The notes under the pieces: generated by a model | Database searches by the model: none | The model's input: only the letters and a program-made list of their open reading frames with translations | What the model was told of the DNA's origin: nothing | Shown here: one piece after another, positions 58,041 to 64,000 of the stretch | Numbering within the stretch: position 1 is the stretch's first letter | Layout: every line of letters starts with the position of its first letter | Source: Comamonadaceae bacterium | GTDB lineage: Bacteria > Pseudomonadota > Gammaproteobacteria > Burkholderiales > Burkholderiaceae_C | Reading direction: 5' to 3' | Length of the DNA stretch: 64,000 nt | Assembly (NCBI GenBank): GCA_027484575.1 | Contig: JAIXSQ010000013.1 | Coordinates: 124,001 to 188,000, forward strand | Position numbers and translations under genes: made by a program

Positions 58041-60989
58041 ATGGGCAAGACACTGGTCATCGCAGAGAAGCCGTCGGTCGCGCAGGACATCGTCCGGGCG
58101 CTGACGCCCGTCGCCGGCAAGTTCGACAAGCACGACGAACACTTCGAGAACGACACGTACGTCGTCACGAGCGCCGTCGGCCACCTGGTGGAGATCCAGG
58201 CCCCCGAGCAGTTCGACGTCAAGCGGGGCAAGTGGAGCTTCGCCCACCTGCCGGTCATCCCGCCGTACTTCGACCTCAAGCCGGTCGACAAGACCAAGTC
58301 GCGGCTGAACGCGGTGGTCAAGCTGGCCAAGCGCAAGGACGTCACCGACATGGTGAACGCCTGCGACGCGGGCCGCGAGGGGGAGCTGATCTTCCGGCTG
58401 ATCGAGCAGTACGCGTTCGGCGACGAGCAGGCCCCCGCCAGGAAGGCGGTCGCGCACAAGCCGGTGCGCCGCCTGTGGCTGCAGTCGATGACGCCGCAGG
58501 CGATCCGCGAGGGCTTCGAGCAGCTGCGCAGCGAGCAGCAGATGGCCGGCCTGGCCGCGGCGGCGCGTTCGCGTTCCGAGGCCGACTGGCTGGTGGGCAT
58601 CAACGGCACCCGCGCGATGACCGCGTTCAACTCGCGCGACGGCGGCTTCTTCCTCACCACGGTCGGCCGCGTGCAGACGCCCACGCTGGCCCTGGTGGTG
58701 GAGCGCGAGGAGCAGATCCGCAAGTTCGTCAGCCGCGACTACTGGGAGATCCACGCCCTGTTCCATGCCGAGGCGGGCGCCTACCCGGGCAAGTGGTTCG
58801 ACCCCGCGTTCCGCGCCGACCCGGCCGATGCCGAGCGCAAGGCCGACCGGCTGTGGGACGAGGCCCGGGCCCGTGCGATCGCCGATGCGGTGCGCGGCAA
58901 GCCCGCCACCGTGACCGAGGAGGCCAAGCCCAGCACGCAGTCCTCGCCGGGCCTGTTCGACCTGACCACGCTGCAGCGCGAGGCCAACGGCCGCTTCGGC
59001 TACTCGGCCAAGACCACGCTGGCGCTGGCGCAGAGCCTGTACGAGCGGCACAAGGTGCTGACCTATCCCCGCACGGACTCCAAGCACCTGCCCAAGGAGT
59101 ACGTGAAGGTGGTCAAGGACACGCTGGGCATGCTGGCGGGCAGCGGCATGGGGCACCTGGCGCCGTTCGCGCGGCAGGCGCTGGACGAGGGCTACGTCAA
59201 GCCCACGCCCAAGGTGTTCGACGACGCCAAGGTCAGCGACCACTTCGCCATCATCCCCACCATGCAGGCGCCCAGCGGCCTGTCCGAGGCCGAGCAGAAG
59301 CTGTACGACCTGGTGGTGCGCCGCTTCCTGGCCGCGTTCTTCCCGGCCGCCGAGCACATGGTCACCACCCGCATCAGCACGGTGGAGAACCACAGCTTCC
59401 GCAGCCAGGGCAAGGTGCTGGTCAAGGCCGGCTGGCTGGCCATCTACGGCAAGGAGGCTGCGGCCGACGGCGAGCCGGACGAGAGCGGCAAGACGCTGAT
59501 CCCGGTGCGCCAGGGCGAGCGGCCGCTGGCCGACCCGGTCGATGCCAAGGGCCTGAAGACGCGGCCGCCGGCGCGCTACAACGAAGCCACGCTGCTGCGC
59601 GCCATGGAGACCGCCGGCAAGGAGATCAGCGACGAGGAACTGCGCGAGGCCATGCAGGAGAAGGGCCTGGGCACGCCGGCCACCCGCGCGGCCATCATCG
59701 AAGGCCTGATCGCCGAGAAGTACATGCTGCGCGACGGCCGCGACCTGATCGCCACGGCCAAGTCGTTCCAGCTCATGACGCTGCTGCGCGGACTGGGCGT
59801 CGAGGAGCTGACCAAGCCCGAGCTGACCGGCGAGTGGGAATACAAGCTCTCGCAGATGGAGCACGGCAAGCTCTCGCGCGAAGCCTTCATGCGCGAGATC
59901 GCCGAGATGACGGCGCACATCGTCAAGAAGGCCAAGGAGTACGACCGCGACACCGTGCCGGGCGACTACGCGACCCTGTCGACGCCGTGCCCGAACTGCG
60001 GCGGCGTAGTCAAGGAGAACTACCGCCGCTACAGCTGCGCCGGGCGCAGCGGCTCCGGCGAGGACGGGTGCGGGTTTTCGTTCACGAAGATCCCCGCAGG
60101 CCGGCCGTTCGAGCTGCATGAGGTGGAGCAGTTCCTGCGCGACAAGCGCATCGGCCCGCTGGAGGGTTTCCGCTCCAAGGCGGGCTGGCCCTTCGTGGCC
60201 GAGATGGCGCTGAAGTTCAGCGACGAGGACAAGAACTGGAAGCTGGAGTTCGACTTCGGCGACGAGCAGGACCCGTCGGAGACGGGCGAGCTGGTCGACT
60301 TCGGCGCCCAGGAGCCGCTGGGCCCCTGCCCCAAGTGCAAGGCGCGCGTGTTCGAGTTCGGCAAGAACTACGTCTGCGAGAAGTCGGTCCCCACGCCGGC
60401 GCAGGCGGTGCCCAGCTGCGATTTCAAGAGCGGCCAGATCATCCTGCAGCAGCCGATCGAGCGCGAGCAGATGGCCAAGCTGCTGGCCTCGGGCAAGACC
60501 GACCTGCTCGACAAGTTCGTGTCCATGCGCACGCGGCGCTCGTTCAAGGCCTTCCTGGCCTGGGATGCCGAGGCCGGCAAGGTGAACTTCGAGTTCGAGC
60601 AGCGCGAGAGCAAGTTCCCGCCGCGCAAGTCGGCCGGCGGGCGCTTCGGCGCTGCGGCCAAGGCGGCGCCGGCGGCCAAGAAGGCGCCTGCGAAGAAGGC
60701 GGCCGCACCCGCCGCCAAGAAGGCGCCGGCAGCCAAGAAGGCCGCTGCGCCGCGCAAGCCGGCGGCGGGCCTCACGCCCAGCCCCGAGCTCGCCGCGGTG
60801 GTCGGCACCGAGCCGGTGGCCCGCACCGAGGTGATCAAGAAGCTGTGGGACTACATCAAGGCCAATGGCCTGCAGGACGCGCGCAACAAGCGGGCGATCA
60901 ATGCGGACGACAAGCTGGCCAAGGTGTTCGGCAAGCCGCAGGTCACGATGTTCGAGCTGGCCGGCCTGGTGGGCCGCCACCTGTCCTGA
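58041..60989 (+). CDS. topB: DNA topoisomerase III with Lys/Ala-rich segment and SWIB domain
   Basis: A 982-residue type IA topoisomerase. TOPRIM: MGKTLVIAEKPSVAQDIV and DAGREGELIFRLIEQYA. Catalytic Tyr342 is in LTYPRTDSKHL, with VGRVQTPTLALVVERE also typical. After the core come two four-Cys zinc-finger regions (CPNCGG and CPKCKA, about 655 and 765), a basic Lys/Ala/Pro repeat segment (about 870-910, histone-H1-like), and a SWIB/MDM2 domain (about 912-982; VIKKLWDYIKANGLQD, INADDKLAKVFG). The family core is about 650 residues, so the C-terminal third is an addition. It is divergent from the SET-domain gene. Confidence 0.93.
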   Translation: MGKTLVIAEKPSVAQDIVRALTPVAGKFDKHDEHFENDTYVVTSAVGHLVEIQAPEQFDVKRGKWSFAHLPVIPPYFDLKPVDKTKSRLNAVVKLAKRKDVTDMVNACDAGREGELIFRLIEQYAFGDEQAPARKAVAHKPVRRLWLQSMTPQAIREGFEQLRSEQQMAGLAAAARSRSEADWLVGINGTRAMTAFNSRDGGFFLTTVGRVQTPTLALVVEREEQIRKFVSRDYWEIHALFHAEAGAYPGKWFDPAFRADPADAERKADRLWDEARARAIADAVRGKPATVTEEAKPSTQSSPGLFDLTTLQREANGRFGYSAKTTLALAQSLYERHKVLTYPRTDSKHLPKEYVKVVKDTLGMLAGSGMGHLAPFARQALDEGYVKPTPKVFDDAKVSDHFAIIPTMQAPSGLSEAEQKLYDLVVRRFLAAFFPAAEHMVTTRISTVENHSFRSQGKVLVKAGWLAIYGKEAAADGEPDESGKTLIPVRQGERPLADPVDAKGLKTRPPARYNEATLLRAMETAGKEISDEELREAMQEKGLGTPATRAAIIEGLIAEKYMLRDGRDLIATAKSFQLMTLLRGLGVEELTKPELTGEWEYKLSQMEHGKLSREAFMREIAEMTAHIVKKAKEYDRDTVPGDYATLSTPCPNCGGVVKENYRRYSCAGRSGSGEDGCGFSFTKIPAGRPFELHEVEQFLRDKRIGPLEGFRSKAGWPFVAEMALKFSDEDKNWKLEFDFGDEQDPSETGELVDFGAQEPLGPCPKCKARVFEFGKNYVCEKSVPTPAQAVPSCDFKSGQIILQQPIEREQMAKLLASGKTDLLDKFVSMRTRRSFKAFLAWDAEAGKVNFEFEQRESKFPPRKSAGGRFGAAAKAAPAAKKAPAKKAAAPAAKKAPAAKKAAAPRKPAAGLTPSPELAAVVGTEPVARTEVIKKLWDYIKANGLQDARNKRAINADDKLAKVFGKPQVTMFELAGLVGRHLS

Positions 60990-61014
60990 CCCCCCCGCCC
61001 ACGGCGGCGGCCGC

Positions 61015-61407
61015 TCACCAGCGGCTGCCGGCGATGCGGGTGGACAGCACGGCCCAGTCGATCAGCACCTGCACCGGCTCGGGCGGGTCCATGGGGCGCG
61101 TGACCGGGACGGTGGAGCGGCCGATGTTGCCCAGCGGGATGCGGCCGAGCAGGTGGCCCAGCGGCAGCAACGCGAGGCGCAGCAACTGGCCGGTGGCTTC
61201 GCGCCAGTCGTGGGCCTGGCGGGCCAGGCGCAGCATGCGCACATGGCTGTCGAAGTGGAGGTCGACCACATGCTGGCCGACGACGTGCGCAGCCATCAGC
61301 CACGTCCAGCGTGACTCCAGTTGCTGCGGCACCGCGGGCACGCCTTCGAAGCCTCTTAGGAGGCAGGCGTAGGCCTGGCGACGTTCCTCGCGTGTCAGGT
61401 TCTCCAC
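61015..61407 (-). CDS. DUF3703 family protein
   Basis: A 130-residue protein that fits DUF3703: LMAAHVVGQHVVDLHFDSHV, MLRLARQAHDWREATGQLLR and LALLPLGHLLGRIPLGN with conserved His residues (possible metal binding). The start is uncertain; GTG 61407 gives the family length, and an in-frame start 84 bases upstream would add 28 residues. Function unknown. Convergent with topB, with 25 bp between stops. Confidence 0.75.
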   Translation of the reverse strand: MENLTREERRQAYACLLRGFEGVPAVPQQLESRWTWLMAAHVVGQHVVDLHFDSHVRMLRLARQAHDWREATGQLLRLALLPLGHLLGRIPLGNIGRSTVPVTRPMDPPEPVQVLIDWAVLSTRIAGSRW

Positions 61408-61503
61408 GCCGGGATTGGCGCATGTCCGACCGCCTTTGTCAACCAAAGCATGCGTTCGGGGGAGGCGCCAGCCAGGGTCGCGGCGGCGCACGGAGACAGG
61501 CCG

Positions 61504-62751
61504 TCAGGCCGCTGCCGGTGAGGGGCAGCCCGGCATCGCCCCGCTGACCGGCGACCCCGCTGGCACCGCCGTCCCCAGCAGCCACCAGGTGCACAACGCG
61601 CCACGCCCGGGCAGGTCCACCAGGCCGCGGCTGCCGAAGGCGAAGGCCTCGCCCGCCTGGCGCACCACCGCGTCGCTGACCTGGATGCGGCCCGGTTCGC
61701 CCTCCTGCTCGAGACGAGCGGCGACATTGACCGTGTCGCCCCACACGTCGTAGAGCAGCCGCGCCGTGCCCAGCACGCCGGCCACCGCCGGCCCGGCATG
61801 GATGCCCACGCGCATCGCCAGCCGGGTGCCGTTGGCCCGGTTGTAGGCGTCCAGCACCTCGCGCATGCCCAGCGCCAGCCGGCACAGGGACGCCACGCCG
61901 GCCTCGCTGACGGCCATGTAGCCGTCGCCGATGGTCTTGATCTTCTCCACGCCGTGGCGGCGCACCTGCGCATCGAACGCGCAGAACAGCTGGTCGAGCA
62001 CCAGCACCACCGCGTCCGGCGGCAGCGCGCGGGCATAGCCGGTGAAGCCGGCGATGTCGGCGAACAGCACGCCCAGGTTCTCGACCTTGCGAGCCGGCAC
62101 CGGCTCGCGCCGCTTGAGCAGCTCGGCCACCCGCTGGGGCAGCGCCTCGTGCAGCACGGCGTCGGCCCGGGCCCGCTCGGCGTCGGCGCGCTGCGTCTCG
62201 CGCCACAGGGCCAGGTCACGCGAGTAGGTGTAGCGGTCCAGCACCAGGCACAGCACGACGACGCAGAAGGGGTTGACCAGGGCCGCGGCGACGGCGACCG
62301 CGTCGTCGGGCGTGCGCCACCACACCGCCAGCCCCAGCGCGAGCAGCGTGGCCGCGTACAGCGGCTGCCGCAGCCGCCGCGGGGTGGCCAGCGCACCCGC
62401 GCCGAAGGTCATGCCGGCGGCCCAGAGCGAGAAGTCGCCGCGCAGCTGCCAGTCCACGAGGCCGACCCAGGCGCAGAGCGCGATGAACACCGTGCAGAAC
62501 AGCCCGAGCGCCGCCTCGGTGCCGCGCCAGCGCGGCGACCAGCGGTCGACGGCCAGCACCGCCAGGCACACCGCCTCGGCGGCCAACTGCCAGCCGAGCA
62601 GCCAGGCCAGGCCCGGGCTGTCGCTGCGCCACAGCGCGGCATCGGCGACCAGGGCGCCCGGCGGCACCAGCAGGGCGACCACGCGGCAGTAGCGCACGCT
62701 CAGGGCCCAGCTGCGCGCGGCCAGCCAGCGCCGGAATGCGGCATCGTCCAT
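61504..62751 (-). CDS. Membrane adenylate cyclase (class III)
   Basis: A 415-residue cyclase with an N-terminal block of about six membrane helices (about 20-180), a short linking helix and the catalytic domain (about 225-390): GVLFADIAGFTGYARA and TIGDGYMAVSEAG supply the metal Asp residues, with Lys in EKIKTIGDG and Asp in YDVWGDTVNVAARLE choosing adenine. It lacks the CHASE2 sensor of the other cyclase in this window. Its 3' neighbour is the DUF3703 gene across a 96-bp gap and its 5' neighbour is gap. Confidence 0.88.
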   Translation of the reverse strand: MDDAAFRRWLAARSWALSVRYCRVVALLVPPGALVADAALWRSDSPGLAWLLGWQLAAEAVCLAVLAVDRWSPRWRGTEAALGLFCTVFIALCAWVGLVDWQLRGDFSLWAAGMTFGAGALATPRRLRQPLYAATLLALGLAVWWRTPDDAVAVAAALVNPFCVVVLCLVLDRYTYSRDLALWRETQRADAERARADAVLHEALPQRVAELLKRREPVPARKVENLGVLFADIAGFTGYARALPPDAVVLVLDQLFCAFDAQVRRHGVEKIKTIGDGYMAVSEAGVASLCRLALGMREVLDAYNRANGTRLAMRVGIHAGPAVAGVLGTARLLYDVWGDTVNVAARLEQEGEPGRIQVSDAVVRQAGEAFAFGSRGLVDLPGRGALCTWWLLGTAVPAGSPVSGAMPGCPSPAAA

Positions 62752-62806
62752 GGCGTCCCCCCTTCGCGCCCGTTGCGGGCGAGGGGCGGATCTTGAACGC
62801 GTGGCG

Positions 62807-62834
62807 AAAAAAAACGCGCCCCGCAGGGCGCGTT
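62807..62834 (-). terminator. Rho-independent terminator of gap
   Basis: On the minus strand a perfect 9-bp stem (AACGCGCCC/GGGCGCGTT) with a 4-base loop is followed by an eight-T run. It lies 23-50 bp past the gap stop. This is the clearest intrinsic terminator in the window. Confidence 0.92.
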
Positions 62835-62856
62835 CTTCCTCCGATGCGACGAGCGC

Positions 62857-64000
<1,144 letters not shown>

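Noticed and set aside
60655..60780. The Lys/Ala repeat in topB as a frameshift or assembly artefact
   Set aside because: The frame continues cleanly into a SWIB domain and codon use matches the rest of the gene.

Overview
The window is very GC-rich, gene-dense chromosomal DNA from a betaproteobacterium. Its features point to Burkholderiales, probably Comamonadaceae or a close relative: a stand-alone heptose-1-phosphate adenylyltransferase (RfaE2), a type-2 ArgC, the recA-recX pair, sucCD, PglL-like ligases, and DUF3717/DUF1289 and DUF2007 proteins. This placement is inferred from gene content and was not tested by a search. I see no rRNA, tRNA, insertion sequence, prophage or CRISPR array.

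Layout. 0-7.8 kb (minus strand): a TIGR02099/YhdP-type envelope protein, a nitrilase-family amidase, a PAS histidine kinase and a FixJ-type regulator, joined by start/stop overlaps. 7.9-16.4 kb (plus): glnE, then a NodT lipoprotein, an adaptor and an RND pump. 16.4-17.8 kb (minus): rfaE2 and a diiron ferritin-like protein. 17.8-26.9 kb: an iron-sulfur photolyase (minus), then an exported glutathione peroxidase and a seven-gene, mostly overlapping operon (plus): FAD oxidoreductase, DUF1365, Cfa-like methyltransferase, chalcone-isomerase-like protein, MFS transporter, DUF3833 lipoprotein and SDR. I read this as a lipid-modification and light/oxidative-stress island. 26.9-30.8 kb: GST, purB, YaeQ and small proteins.

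30.7-40.8 kb is largely a type IV pilus region: an M48 protease, a TfpX/TfpZ-type pilin accessory protein, moaC, two PglL/Wzy_C ligases, a pilin with a clear sigma-54 promoter, a GAF-bearing PilB/GspE-type ATPase and a class II cyclic-nucleotide phosphodiesterase. It runs on at 40.9-47.5 kb into a signalling block on the same strand: CHASE2 adenylate cyclase, double-FHA protein, PP2C phosphatase and CHASE2 Ser/Thr kinase. Together these suggest that cAMP and protein phosphorylation control the pilus motor.

47.7-56.7 kb is mostly core metabolism and repair: sucDC, argC, recX-recA with a LexA box, a MarR regulator, a TctD/TctE-like two-component pair, GST and a SPOR protein. 56.7-61 kb holds a biotin ligase, a small SET-domain protein and, divergent from it, a topoisomerase III that carries a histone-H1-like Lys/Ala-rich segment and a C-terminal SWIB domain. 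A 31-bp alternating purine-pyrimidine tract lies between the SET and topoisomerase genes. The window ends with a DUF3703 protein, a second adenylate cyclase, gap and the 3' end of a transketolase gene.

The strongest leads are the SET/topoisomerase III-SWIB pair, the cAMP/phosphorylation block fused to a GAF-type pilus ATPase, the duplicated pilin-glycosylation ligases, and the photolyase/lipid-modification island.
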